Source: Verrucomicrobiota bacterium (GTDB lineage: Bacteria; Verrucomicrobiota; Verrucomicrobiia; Chthoniobacterales; Terrimicrobiaceae). Taken from it: 64,000 nucleotides of DNA. Numbering within the stretch: position 1 is the stretch's first letter; every line of letters begins with the position of its first letter. The stretch covers positions 24,713-88,712 of the forward strand of contig JAPLTF010000014.1 of assembly GCA_026398275.1 (NCBI GenBank), in the 5' to 3' direction. A program made the translations under genes and the position numbers. Below are positions 27,461-36,109 of this stretch, piece after piece. The notes under the pieces were generated by a model. It worked only from the letters and a program-made list of their open reading frames with translations. It did not search any database and was not told the DNA's origin.

Positions 27461-28317
27461 GGCCTGTTGGCAAAGACCGCCGGCAGCGACTGGTGGCGCC
27501 TCAAGTCCTCCACCACGCTGTTCACCTGCGCGTGGTCCACAAACGAAATTCCGGAAGACGCCGCCGATTCGAGCGAGAGCTTCGCGATGCGGTTGATGTC
27601 GCGCGGAACCCCGCGGCTCGCCTGATACAGAAGCGCGGCCGCGTCCGGTGTGAAGATGTCGCTCGTCGCATGCCCGGCCACCCGGAGGCGGTGGCGCAGG
27701 TAGGACTCGACCTCGTCGCGCGCGAGGTTCGGGAGGTGGAATCTCAGGCTGATCCTCTGGTCGAGCGGCGGAACACTGGCGGTCTGCTCGCGCAGCTCGG
27801 GCTGGCCGATCAGGACCATCGTGATCCGTCCCTCGATCTCGCCGTTCAAATTCGACAGCCGCTTCAAGTGCAGGAGGTTTTCCTCGGTCAGATCCTGCGC
27901 CTCGTCAAAGATCAGAACAAGCTGCCGCCGCTGGACCCTGTGCAGCTCGGTGACAAGGATCGTGACCGCTTCAAAAAGCCGGGCCAGGCCGCCTGCGGCC
28001 TCGATATCCCGGCGCTGCTGCCCGGACTTGACCAGCAGGTGCACCATGAGCTCGGCAAAAGAAAATCCGGAGTTCTCGAACTCGACCACGTAATGCCGCT
28101 GCCAGTCGATCTGGGACGAAAACACTTTCCGGGTCAGCGATTTTCCGCTTCCGATCTCGCCGGTGAGCATGCCGAAATACATCGACTGCTGGTCGACGAG
28201 ATATGTGAGGCGGGCGAGCGCCTCGCGGTGCTCGCGGCTCGCATAATAAAACCGGGGATCGGTCACGATCTCGAAAGGCCGCTCTTGCAGACCAAAATGT
28301 TTGAGATGCGAATCCAT
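27457..28317 (-). CDS. ExeA-type AAA ATPase of polysaccharide locus
   Basis: A 286-residue AAA protein started at ATG 28317 (MDSHLKHFGLQERPFEI), 5 bases after the GT4 stop; the tracked longer start lies inside that gene. Walker A is TGEIGSGKS at 52-60, Walker B LVLIFDEAQDL, sensor region ITMVLIGQPELREQ, and the lid FLPNL-type region with SRGVPRDINRIAKLSL. This family (general secretion protein A / exosortase-associated ATPase) often accompanies exopolysaccharide genes. Its place directly before the kinase-dead Wzz protein suggests it energises or regulates polymer assembly. Confidence 0.88.
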   Translation of the reverse strand: MDSHLKHFGLQERPFEIVTDPRFYYASREHREALARLTYLVDQQSMYFGMLTGEIGSGKSLTRKVFSSQIDWQRHYVVEFENSGFSFAELMVHLLVKSGQQRRDIEAAGGLARLFEAVTILVTELHRVQRRQLVLIFDEAQDLTEENLLHLKRLSNLNGEIEGRITMVLIGQPELREQTASVPPLDQRISLRFHLPNLARDEVESYLRHRLRVAGHATSDIFTPDAAALLYQASRGVPRDINRIAKLSLESAASSGISFVDHAQVNSVVEDLRRHQSLPAVFANRP

Positions 28318-28322
28318 GCCGT

Positions 28323-29516
28323 TCAGCCAGTAGACTTGTTCCTCCTCGGCCCTGTCAAAGCATTCCCCTCGGCGCGGCGGTAGATCTCCACGGTTTCCGA
28401 CGCGCAGCGGCTCCACTCGAATACCGCCGCCCGCGCCAGCCCGGCGGCCCGCAGGGCGGCCTGCTTCGCTGGATCACTGCAAAGGTCCCGCATGGCTTGA
28501 ACCATTCCGGCGGTATCCTCCGGATCAAAAAGCACGGCCGCCCCACCGGTCACTTCCTTCAAGGACCCACGATCCGAACAGAGAACCGGGCACCCGCACG
28601 CCATCGCCTCGACAGGCGGCAGGCCGAACCCCTCGAAGAGCGATGGAAAAATCAACCCCTTCGCACCGGAATACCACGCCGGCAAATCCTCCTCGGGCAC
28701 GAAGCCGGCGCAATGGATCCGCTCGCGGACGGGAGAGCTCTCGATCGCCCGGTGAATCACCTCCGCCCCGTGCCAGTCCGCTCCCGCCAGCACCAGGCGT
28801 CCGGCATCGCCCGACCTCTCCGCGCAGAGCTGCGCAAAGGCCTCGAGCAGCCGCAGGTGGTTTTTCCCGGGGTGCTCCAGCCTCGCCACGTAGACCCACC
28901 AGCCGTCCTGCCATGCAGCGGTCACCGGCAGCTTGGCGCGAACGGCCTCCGGGGTTTGCGGAAAGAACCGGCCGTGGTTGATTCCGTTGTAGATCACGGT
29001 GATCCTCTCCGCCCGGACTCCAAAAAATTCCCGGACATCCGCAGCGGTCGCCTCGCTCACGGCGATCACCTCCTGCGTCCGTCGCGCCAGGCGGGTCACC
29101 ATCTGCCTGCCGTAAAACATCCGGAATTGATCGTATTTCCCCTGAAGGCGGAACGGCGCGCAATCGTGCACGGTCACGACCTGCGGGATCCCTGGAAGCG
29201 CGACCATCCGGCGGTAGCTCGGAATGTGGAGCAGATCGCAGCTGTGCCGGCGCAGCAATCCGGGCAGCCGGGTTTGATGCCAGAGGATGTTGGCCACCGC
29301 CGGACGGAATTTCTCCGGAACCCCGACCCACGTGCACCTGTCGAGCCAAGGCGCAAACCACGCCTTGTCATCCTCCAATCCAAACAGGACCACTTCCACA
29401 GGCCAGCCATTTGCGGCGAGACCCCGCAGCAGCCCGGCCACATAGGTCGCCACGCCGGATTTGCCACGCTGAATCACCGAAACGGAAAGCCCGATTTTCA
29501 TAGGCGGTCCGGCCAT
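28323..29516 (-). CDS. GT4 glycosyltransferase, first gene of exopolysaccharide operon
   Basis: A 397-residue GT-B enzyme. ATG 29516 and the in-frame ATG 29501 (MKIGLSVSV) are both possible; the second matches family N-termini better. Motifs: QRGKSGVATYVAGLLRGL, VTVHDCAPFRLQGKY, VIAVSEATAADV, YVARLEHPGKNHLRLLEAF and FPSLFEGFGLPPVEAMACG (EX7E). It is the promoter-proximal gene of the 12-gene operon that ends at udk. About 200 bases without a gene lie upstream, before the end of lpdA, and contain a CTTGGTTTT direct repeat but no convincing promoter consensus. Confidence 0.88.
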   Translation of the reverse strand: MAGPPMKIGLSVSVIQRGKSGVATYVAGLLRGLAANGWPVEVVLFGLEDDKAWFAPWLDRCTWVGVPEKFRPAVANILWHQTRLPGLLRRHSCDLLHIPSYRRMVALPGIPQVVTVHDCAPFRLQGKYDQFRMFYGRQMVTRLARRTQEVIAVSEATAADVREFFGVRAERITVIYNGINHGRFFPQTPEAVRAKLPVTAAWQDGWWVYVARLEHPGKNHLRLLEAFAQLCAERSGDAGRLVLAGADWHGAEVIHRAIESSPVRERIHCAGFVPEEDLPAWYSGAKGLIFPSLFEGFGLPPVEAMACGCPVLCSDRGSLKEVTGGAAVLFDPEDTAGMVQAMRDLCSDPAKQAALRAAGLARAAVFEWSRCASETVEIYRRAEGNALTGPRRNKSTG

Positions 29517-29719
29517 CTCCGCGCCATGGCCATGATCGGGCGATCAATTGGTTTCGGTATTGCGACGGGCATCACTGGTTCGGGAGAGTGAGCATGGGTT
29601 TTCAACGTCGCAGAAACCCCTGAGATGTCTGAAAGAAGATCCGCAACGGGAAGCCATTACTAACATCCCGCCTCCGGAAAACCAAGCAAAACCAAGTATT
29701 GTGCCCCGGGCGCTCCCCG

Positions 29720-31099
29720 TCAGAAGTGGATCGCGTGCCCCTGCGAGGCGTGCGCGGCCTCGTGGACGGCCTCGCTCAGAGTCGGGTGGGCGTGGATCGT
29801 GGCGATGAGCTCCTCGTAGGTCGCCTCCATGGTGATCGCGAGCCCGAGCTCGGCGATCATCTCGGTGGCGTCGGCACCGATGATGTGAGCGCCAAGGATC
29901 TCGCCGTGCTTTTCGCCGATGATGAGCTTCACGAAGCCCTCGCTCTCGCCGACGGCCTGGGCTTTGCCGCTCGCCATGAACGGAAATTTTCCGACCTTGA
30001 ACGCCAGTCCTTTTTCCTTCGCGGCGCGCTCGGTGAGCCCGACGCTGGCGACCTGCGGCTGGCAGTAGGTGCAGCCTGGGAAGACGCTGACCTTGCGGGG
30101 CTTCTTCCCGGCAAACATCCCCTCGACCGCCTGGACCGCCTCGAAGCTGGCGACATGGGCAAGCCACGGAGGCCCGATGATGTCTCCGGCCCCGTAGATC
30201 CCCTTGACGCTGGTCTCGTATTTGTCATCGGTCTTGATCCAGCCCTTCGCGTCGGTCTCGAGCTTGATTCCCTGCGGCATGAGCGGGCTCACGCCGATCG
30301 CGACAAGCGCGATGGCGGCCTCGATGGTCTCGTTGGCTTTTCCGCTCACGGCCAGGCGCACGCCCTTGTTCGTGGTCTCGGCCTTCTCGACCTTCGTGCC
30401 GGCAAGGATCTTGATCCCCTGCTTGGCGAGGGATTTTTCGAGCGTCACGCTGACTTCGGTATCCTCGATGGGGAGGATGTTCGGAAGCATTTCGACCAGC
30501 GTGACCTTCGTGCCGAAGGAGTTGAAAAAATACGCGAACTCGACCCCGATCGCACCGGCGCCGATGATGATGATGTCCTTCGGCTGCTCGGCGATCACCA
30601 TCGCCTGCTTGCTGCCGATGACGCTCTTGCCGTTGAAGGGAAACCCGGGCATCTCGCGGGCGACGACGCCGGTCGAAACCAGGATCTTCGCACCTTTGAT
30701 CTCCGACTTTTTGCCGTCCTTGTCAGTCACTTCGACGACCCCGGCCTTCGGGATCGCAGCCTCGCCGCGGATGTAGTCGACCTTGTTCTTTTTGAAGAGC
30801 ATCTCGATCCCGCCGGCGAGACGGTCCGCGACTTTGCGGCTGCGCCCGATGACCTTTTCCCACTCGTAGCTGAGCCCCTCGACCTTGATCCCGAAGTCGG
30901 CGGCGTGGCGGCTGAGAAGCTGGTAGACCTCGGCGTTTTTCAGGAGCGACTTCGTCGGGATGCACCCCCAGTTCAGGCAGGTTCCCCCGGCGCGGTCCAT
31001 CTCGACGCACGCCACTTTTTTTCCGAGCTGCGCCGCGCGGATCGCTCCCACGTATCCGGCAGGTCCGCCGCCCACAACAATCAAATCGTAATCAGCCAT
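29720..31099 (-). CDS. lpdA: Dihydrolipoyl dehydrogenase
   Basis: A 459-residue flavoprotein, E3 of the 2-oxoacid dehydrogenase complexes, which re-oxidises dihydrolipoamide with NAD+. Start at ATG 31099 (MADYDLIVVGGGPAGYVG). FAD site GGGPAGYVG; redox-active disulfide C41/C46 in CLNWGCIPTK; NAD site IIIIGAGAIGVEFAYFF; YGAGDIIG second FAD contact; C-terminal catalytic His-Glu in HAHPTLSEAVHEAAHA. No E1 or E2 gene is adjacent. Confidence 0.95.
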   Translation of the reverse strand: MADYDLIVVGGGPAGYVGAIRAAQLGKKVACVEMDRAGGTCLNWGCIPTKSLLKNAEVYQLLSRHAADFGIKVEGLSYEWEKVIGRSRKVADRLAGGIEMLFKKNKVDYIRGEAAIPKAGVVEVTDKDGKKSEIKGAKILVSTGVVAREMPGFPFNGKSVIGSKQAMVIAEQPKDIIIIGAGAIGVEFAYFFNSFGTKVTLVEMLPNILPIEDTEVSVTLEKSLAKQGIKILAGTKVEKAETTNKGVRLAVSGKANETIEAAIALVAIGVSPLMPQGIKLETDAKGWIKTDDKYETSVKGIYGAGDIIGPPWLAHVASFEAVQAVEGMFAGKKPRKVSVFPGCTYCQPQVASVGLTERAAKEKGLAFKVGKFPFMASGKAQAVGESEGFVKLIIGEKHGEILGAHIIGADATEMIAELGLAITMEATYEELIATIHAHPTLSEAVHEAAHASQGHAIHF

Positions 31100-31283
31100 A
31101 TGTTTAAATGAAGCACATGGACCTTGAACGCAAACGGAACCGGTTGCAACTGCGAACCTCCCCAAACCCGCGCGAGTCCGGGCCCGTGCCAACCCGGAAT
31201 CTGTGCCGCCTGCGGGCGCGCCAGCGATCACCCGGGCGATTGATTTGCTTGCCCAACCGGACCGCAGCAGCCAGAAAGAAGCC

Positions 31284-31676
31284 ATGCGCCGACTGATCCT
31301 GCTGCTCGCGATTCTGTGTCCGGTTTTCATCCGGGCCGAACTCCCGCCCTCCGCCTACGAGAGGATGCAGAAGGCGGCAACGGACGTTGTCGAGATCGAG
31401 GTGCTCCGTGTGGACATCGAGCCGGGGGAGGCTCCAGGAAGCCAGAACCTCCACATCACGGCACTGGTCAACAAAGTCACGCGCACCACGAATGTGAAGG
31501 AGAACGATATCATCAAGATCCAGTATCTCGTCACCACGCGTGAAAAAGGGTGGGCGGGCCCCGGGGAAATTCCCATTCTTGAGGAGAAGCAAAAAACTCT
31601 GGCCTACCTCGTCAAGGACCCGGGCAGCGAGGAGTTTCACCCTGCCGCCGGGGCGATGAGCTTCCGCAATTTCTAG
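31284..31676 (+). CDS. Small secreted protein of unknown function
   Basis: A 130-residue protein started at ATG 31284, preceded by AGAAAGAAG as a ribosome-binding site. It begins with a Sec signal MRRLILLLAILCPVFIRAE. The mature part is a compact, mostly beta-like sequence with VVEIEVLRVDIEP and KENDIIKIQYLVTTREKGWAGPGEIP, reminiscent of small periplasmic proteins that bind metal or form OB-like folds. No family is recognised. It is divergent from lpdA. Confidence 0.6.
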   Translation: MRRLILLLAILCPVFIRAELPPSAYERMQKAATDVVEIEVLRVDIEPGEAPGSQNLHITALVNKVTRTTNVKENDIIKIQYLVTTREKGWAGPGEIPILEEKQKTLAYLVKDPGSEEFHPAAGAMSFRNF

Positions 31677-31693
31677 AACGGTTTCCGTTTTCC

Positions 31694-31760
31694 TGGAGCC
31701 GCGGCGCTGTGTCGCCGCGTCGGCAGAACGCCTTGACACAGCAGGGCGGCTACAATTCCA
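31694..31760. repeat. REP-like double-hairpin repeat (CTACA family)
   Basis: Left arm GCGGCG-CTGTGT-CGCCGC is a perfect 6-bp hairpin. The right arm is GCCTTGACACAGCAGGGC followed by GGCTACAATTCCA. The reverse complement of the left arm (GACACAGCGCCGCGGCTC) matches the arm at 46200 in the nuo operon. It lies in the 159-base gap between the small secreted gene and ppnP. Confidence 0.55.
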
Positions 31761-31835
31761 GCGGCCACGATATTTGTTAAACCGCTCCAGTCATACCAAC
31801 CCGCGATGGTAGGGATGCCGCGCGGGCGGGAGCCA

Positions 31836-32150
31836 TCAATCCAGGAACGAGCAGACGTATTGACAGATCCCGTCGTTCACGGTGATCGTGAAGCCGGAAT
31901 TGGCGGGCACGCGGAATTCGGTGCCGGATGCGTAGGAGGATTTCAGCTCCGTGCCGTCGGGGACGACCGAGCAGCAGCCGTCCACGATCTGCATGAGCTC
32001 CGCCGCGGCTGTCCCGAAGTGGTATGTCCCGGGATAGATGAGGCCGAGGGTGCGCTTCGATCCGTCCGCCGAGAGGATCGTATGCGAGACAACGCGTCCC
32101 TCGAAATAGACGTTGGCTTTTGCGACAGCGGTGACGTTTGGGAATTCCAT
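31836..32150 (-). CDS. ppnP: Pyrimidine/purine nucleoside phosphorylase (PpnP, DUF1255)
   Basis: A 104-residue cupin-like protein. I place the start at the internal ATG 32150 (MEFPNVTAVAKANVYFEG), since family members begin near NxYFxGKVxS; the tracked upstream 12 residues are optional. VVSHTILSADGSKRTLGLIYPGTYHFGTA, AELMQIVDGCCSVVPDGTE and FRVPANSGFTITV match the family. It cleaves nucleosides with phosphate. It is only 35 bases from the lpxK stop, so it may end that operon. Confidence 0.88.
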   Translation of the reverse strand: MEFPNVTAVAKANVYFEGRVVSHTILSADGSKRTLGLIYPGTYHFGTAAAELMQIVDGCCSVVPDGTELKSSYASGTEFRVPANSGFTITVNDGICQYVCSFLD

Positions 32151-32187
32151 GCCCTGCAAATGGCGGAAGGAGGCGCGGCTTGGCAAG

Positions 32188-33378
32188 TCAATAAAACCGG
32201 TGCGGCGCCATCACGGGCTGCCGCTGCGTCAGGCGTTCGACGAAGCGCTCCCATGAGGCCTGGCCGGCGAGAATTTCGATTTCCACCCGCAGGTAATACA
32301 CCGGGACCTCCGGCTCCAGGATGCGCGGGATGCGGACGGCGTCTTTCTCGGTGGTCAGGATCGCGTCCAGCTCCCGGCGGCCGCACCGGCGGATGAACGA
32401 CTCGATCTCCTTCGGCGTGAACCGGTGGTGGTCGGCGTAGGATTTCGAGATTTCGATCTCGGCGTCGAGTTTTCTGAGGGCGTTCTCGAAGCTTTCCGGG
32501 ACGGCGATCCCGCAGATCGAGCCGATGCGCAGGCCGCGCAGAAACTCGAGCGGCTTGATCTCGCCGGTCACAAAGTTCCGGAGGTGCTTCGGCCGGTGCG
32601 AGCATTCGATGATGTCGGCGGTGCGGTTGTATCCGCGGATGCGTTTGATGATATCCGTGTTGTCCGTGCCGTCGCATTTCGTGAGAAAAATGTGGGTGGC
32701 GCGGCAGAGATGGCGCGGAGACTCGCGCAGCGTGCCGCGCGGGAGCAGAAACTCGTTTCCGAACGGGGCCTGCCGGTCGACGAGAACCACCTCCAGCCCG
32801 TGGCGCATTCGGATGTATTGGAACCCGTCGTCCAGGATCAGGGTGTCCGCCTGGAATTCCTTCACGGCGTAAGCGCCGCTCTTGACGCGGTCGCGGTCGA
32901 CAAGGACCACGACCCCGCGAAGGTTGTTCGCGAGCATGAACGGCTCGTCGCCGGCGGTCCGCGAATCGAGCAGCAGGGACTGGCCGTCGCTGACGACGCG
33001 CGGGATGAACACCGCTTTCTTCTTTGTGATTTTATCGGCCAGCCGCAGGAGCAGCGGGCGAGGGACGCTCTTGTATCCGCGGCTGAGGATGGCGACGCGG
33101 CGTCCGCCTTCCTGGAGCGCGCGGGCGAGGAGTTCGACGACCGGCGTCTTGCCGGTGCCTCCGACGGTCAGGTTCCCCACGCTGATCACGAGGCAGCCGT
33201 GGGAGTGGCTCCGGAAAACCCGGTTCCTGTAGAGGGCGAGCCGGGTATTGACGGCCCCTCGGTAAAACCACGACAGGATCCACAGGAGCCCCCGCAGCAG
33301 ATCGGCGCGACGGCCATACCGCCGGTCGAGAATGACGTCGATCAGAAAGGATTCGAGCCCCTCGATCCAACGTCTCAT
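32188..33378 (-). CDS. lpxK: Tetraacyldisaccharide 4'-kinase
   Basis: A 396-residue inner-membrane kinase that phosphorylates the 4' position of the lipid A precursor. Start at ATG 33378 in an ATGA overlap with thrB; the tracked start reads into thrB. An N-terminal amphipathic/membrane segment (LLRGLLWILSWFYRG) precedes the P-loop VGNLTVGGTGKTP, then VAILSRGYKS, GDEPFMLA, DTLILDDGFQYIRM (Walker B) and LLPRGTLRES. The C-terminal domain has SYADHHRFTPKEIE and ILTTEKDAVRI. The substrate is the LpxB product. Confidence 0.93.
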   Translation of the reverse strand: MRRWIEGLESFLIDVILDRRYGRRADLLRGLLWILSWFYRGAVNTRLALYRNRVFRSHSHGCLVISVGNLTVGGTGKTPVVELLARALQEGGRRVAILSRGYKSVPRPLLLRLADKITKKKAVFIPRVVSDGQSLLLDSRTAGDEPFMLANNLRGVVVLVDRDRVKSGAYAVKEFQADTLILDDGFQYIRMRHGLEVVLVDRQAPFGNEFLLPRGTLRESPRHLCRATHIFLTKCDGTDNTDIIKRIRGYNRTADIIECSHRPKHLRNFVTGEIKPLEFLRGLRIGSICGIAVPESFENALRKLDAEIEISKSYADHHRFTPKEIESFIRRCGRRELDAILTTEKDAVRIPRILEPEVPVYYLRVEIEILAGQASWERFVERLTQRQPVMAPHRFY

Positions 33379-34217
33379 GGGAGGATTTGGACGCCGGCAT
33401 TGTCGGCGCCCACGACGACGGCCACCGCGGAATCCAGCTCCGACCCCACAATCATCGCATTCGCCACGTTTTCCGGGTTGCCGAGGGTCGCGCAAGCGAT
33501 TGTGGATCCCGAGCCGCTGAGCCAGCCCCCGAGCGCTCCCGCTTTGCAGGCGGCCTGGATAACGGGGGAGAGAAACGGGATGAGCGGCTCGCGGTAGGGC
33601 TGGTGGAGGCGGTCGCCAAAACACCCTGCAAGGCTCCGGTAATTCCGGGTTGCAAACGCCGCGGAGATCGCCGCCGCGCACCCGGCGCTGAAGACCGCAT
33701 CGCGCAGGGGAATTTTCCCCGGCAGGGCTTCCCTGGCCGCAGGGGTGGAGATTTCAAACTCAGGAATCAACAGGGCAAAGCGCAGGGTTTTTTCAATCTT
33801 GTAGCGCTGGAGCCGGCCCACGGGAGGGGCGATCGTGAATCCCCCGAACGCGGCCGCCGCGGCATTGTCCGGATGCCCCTCCAGCATGGCGCAGAGACGA
33901 AATATGCCGGTCCGGCCAAGCGGACGCCCGGCCAGCTCGTTCAGTCCATGCAGCACGCCGAGCCGGACGGTGACGCTGCTGCCGAGGCCGCGGGAGCGCG
34001 GCACCGAGCCCTCGACCTCCCAGTGAAACGCAAACGCCCGGATCCCGGCCTCGCGAAAAAAGAGCTCTGCCGCCTCCTCCGCCATCTCGCCCTTCGCCGG
34101 CCCCCGCCCGCGCCGCACGGTCGTCGTATTGTAGAGCCGGAGAGCAATTCCCAGGCAGTCAAAACCCGGGCCCAGATTCGCCGTCGAGGCGGGAACACGC
34201 ACGCGCACTTCATTCAT
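33375..34217 (-). CDS. thrB: Homoserine kinase
   Basis: A 280-residue GHMP kinase that phosphorylates homoserine for threonine synthesis. I choose ATG 34217 because MNEVRVRVPASTANLGPGFD fits the family N-terminus exactly; ATG 34229 adds four residues. The ATP-binding motif PRSRGLGSSVTVRLG is the GHMP signature, and AGALGGWLSGSGSTIACA is the C-terminal motif 3. It overlaps lpxK by four bases, a pairing with no obvious metabolic logic. No other threonine gene is near. Confidence 0.92.
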   Translation of the reverse strand: MNEVRVRVPASTANLGPGFDCLGIALRLYNTTTVRRGRGPAKGEMAEEAAELFFREAGIRAFAFHWEVEGSVPRSRGLGSSVTVRLGVLHGLNELAGRPLGRTGIFRLCAMLEGHPDNAAAAAFGGFTIAPPVGRLQRYKIEKTLRFALLIPEFEISTPAAREALPGKIPLRDAVFSAGCAAAISAAFATRNYRSLAGCFGDRLHQPYREPLIPFLSPVIQAACKAGALGGWLSGSGSTIACATLGNPENVANAMIVGSELDSAVAVVVGADNAGVQILP

Positions 34218-34266
34218 GCGCCGGATCATGCCGCAACAACCCGCACCCGGAAAAGAACATATCTAC

Positions 34267-35802
34267 TCACATCATCTGCGCGCCCATCTCGGCGAGGGCG
34301 CTGCGCTCGCCTTTGCTGAGCGAGATGTGGGCGGTGATGCTCTGGCCGCGGAGGCGGTTGCGGGCGTAGACGAGCCCGTTCGAGCGGCTGTCCACGTAGG
34401 GATTGTCGATCTGGGCGGGGTCGCCGACCATCACGAGCTTCGAGCCTTTGGACATGCGGGTGACGACGGTTTTGGCCTCGAGCGGGGTGAGTTGCTGCGC
34501 CTCGTCGAGGACGAAGAACCGGTTCGGGATCGAGCGGCCGCGGATGTAGCAGAGGGCTTCAATCTCCAGGAGTCCGCGTTCGATCAGCTGCTCATACGGT
34601 TTGACGACCGCATGGTGGGCGTGCGGGTTGGGATGCGCGTGAGGCTGGTGGTGATCCTGCTTTTTGCGGTCGGAGGCGTTGCGGGGCTTGCCCTCGGGCG
34701 GCGGAGGGTTCAGCGGCAGGAGCACTTCGAAGGCATCGTAGATCGACTGCAGCCACGGATGCATTTTTTCCTGGAGGGTTCCCGGCAGGAATCCGAGCGT
34801 GTCGCCCATCGCCACGACCGGGCGGCTGACGGTCATGCCATTGAAAACCCGCTGGCCGGTGAGGTAGAGCCCGGCGGCGACGGCGAGCAGGGTCTTGCCG
34901 GTTCCGGCCTGGCCATAGCAGGTGATGAGCGAGATGTCCGGGTCGAGCAGCGCGTCCAGAAAGCACTGCTGCCCGGGATTGGCCGGCCGGAGCTCGATCC
35001 CCTTCGGCATCTGCAGGGTCGGCGGGATATTGAGCCGCACGAAATGCCCGTTGCCCATGTGCCGGGCGGGCATCAGCTTGTGCGCATCCACCGCGAGCAG
35101 GACGTATTCGTTGAGCTCGATCGGGCCGGTGCGCGAGGCGTCGAGATCCAGCGAGCGCGAGCTTCCGAACCTCTGGAGCTCATGCGCCTCGACCTGGATC
35201 GAGCGGGTGTCGTATCCCTCCGCATCCTTAACCGCGACCTTGTCGTTGAGGTAATCCTCGCACGTCAGCCCGATGGCCATCGCCTTGAGCTGCATATTGA
35301 GGTCCTTGGTCACCAGAATCGTCTGGCGGTCCTCGTTTTCCTGGAGCGACAGGCAGGCGCCCATGATCCGGTGATCCATCCGCTCCTGGTCGGGAAAAAT
35401 TTTCAAAAACCGCCGCATAGCGGGCGACGTCCCGCTTTTTCCGAGGGCCTCGTTGATGAGGATCCGCACCGATCCCCCGCCGGCGGTCGTGACCCCGCGG
35501 GTGACTTTTTTCGCATTCTGCCCGAAGACCTGATTGAGAAAACGGTGGACCTTCCGGGCATTCGCCCCGCGCTCGGTCTGCTCGTTTTTGAACCGGTCCA
35601 GCTCGGACAGCACCTCGACCGGGATGAACACGTGGTTGTTCTCAAACCGGTTGATGCTGTGCGGATCGTGAAGCAGGACGTTCGTGTCGATGACGAAGTT
35701 CTTCACGGCTCCCGCCGCCGGCCGCCGGCCCGAAGATTTTTCGACGCTCGGAAAAAACAGACTTTGCTCCTCGGGGGATTCGATCGCGGATGGCAGATGC
35801 AT
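34267..35802 (-). CDS. PIN-domain PhoH family ATPase
   Basis: A 511-residue protein of the PhoH2/YlaK type, combining an N-terminal PIN ribonuclease domain (residues 30-190: NFVIDTNVLLHDP, ILVTKDLNMQLKA) with a C-terminal PhoH ATPase (YGQAGTGKTLLAVAAG Walker A, RFFVLDEAQQLTP Walker B, KLVMVGDPAQID). Such proteins are RNA helicase/nucleases. Start at ATG 35802, because the tracked upstream residues are low-complexity and overlap a region of hairpins. Unusual is a His/Pro-rich insertion (DHHQPHAHPNPHAHH) between the Walker motifs, which may bind metal. Confidence 0.9.
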   Translation of the reverse strand: MHLPSAIESPEEQSLFFPSVEKSSGRRPAAGAVKNFVIDTNVLLHDPHSINRFENNHVFIPVEVLSELDRFKNEQTERGANARKVHRFLNQVFGQNAKKVTRGVTTAGGGSVRILINEALGKSGTSPAMRRFLKIFPDQERMDHRIMGACLSLQENEDRQTILVTKDLNMQLKAMAIGLTCEDYLNDKVAVKDAEGYDTRSIQVEAHELQRFGSSRSLDLDASRTGPIELNEYVLLAVDAHKLMPARHMGNGHFVRLNIPPTLQMPKGIELRPANPGQQCFLDALLDPDISLITCYGQAGTGKTLLAVAAGLYLTGQRVFNGMTVSRPVVAMGDTLGFLPGTLQEKMHPWLQSIYDAFEVLLPLNPPPPEGKPRNASDRKKQDHHQPHAHPNPHAHHAVVKPYEQLIERGLLEIEALCYIRGRSIPNRFFVLDEAQQLTPLEAKTVVTRMSKGSKLVMVGDPAQIDNPYVDSRSNGLVYARNRLRGQSITAHISLSKGERSALAEMGAQMM

Positions 35803-36109
35803 GGGCTTGGTTAGGGAGAGGGGGTTTGGTGGGTTGAGGATGGAAATTGGAGAAGCTGGCCGCTTGGGAGGTGACCGGAACGGGGGGCTCTCGAAAAAAA
35901 TGAGGCGGAGAGCCAAGAAATCCAAGTCAGGGTGCCCGTGGGATTCCCGACACAGATCGAAGCGTTCTGGAAGTCAGAGCGGTTCAAGAGGCCTCTGTAT
36001 CGCACCTCTTGCGAACTGGCGCAATCCCAAACTTTGCGGTTCGCAAAAAAAGCGAACACAAGCGGTGGTGGTCGGGACTCCGAACCGCAGAAAATCCCCT
36101 GTTTTCCGC
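35803..36109. promoter_or_regulatory. Intergenic leader with several inverted repeats before phoH-like gene
   Basis: No gene is seen in these 307 bases. On the strand read into the PhoH gene there is a set of competing stems. TGCGGTTCG (36035-36043) pairs exactly with CGAACCGCA (36081-36089), while GTTCGC (36039-36044) can also pair with GCGAAC at 36011 or 36052, the latter closing a 7-base A loop. A further 7-bp stem GGCTCTC/GAGAGCC spans 35886-35914. Mutually exclusive stems suggest an RNA leader, or a decayed terminator after the SDR gene. Confidence 0.4.

Noticed and set aside
32188-33681. 497-residue version of LpxK
   Set aside because: The extra 101 residues overlap thrB in another frame; ATG 33378 in an ATGA overlap gives a standard LpxK.
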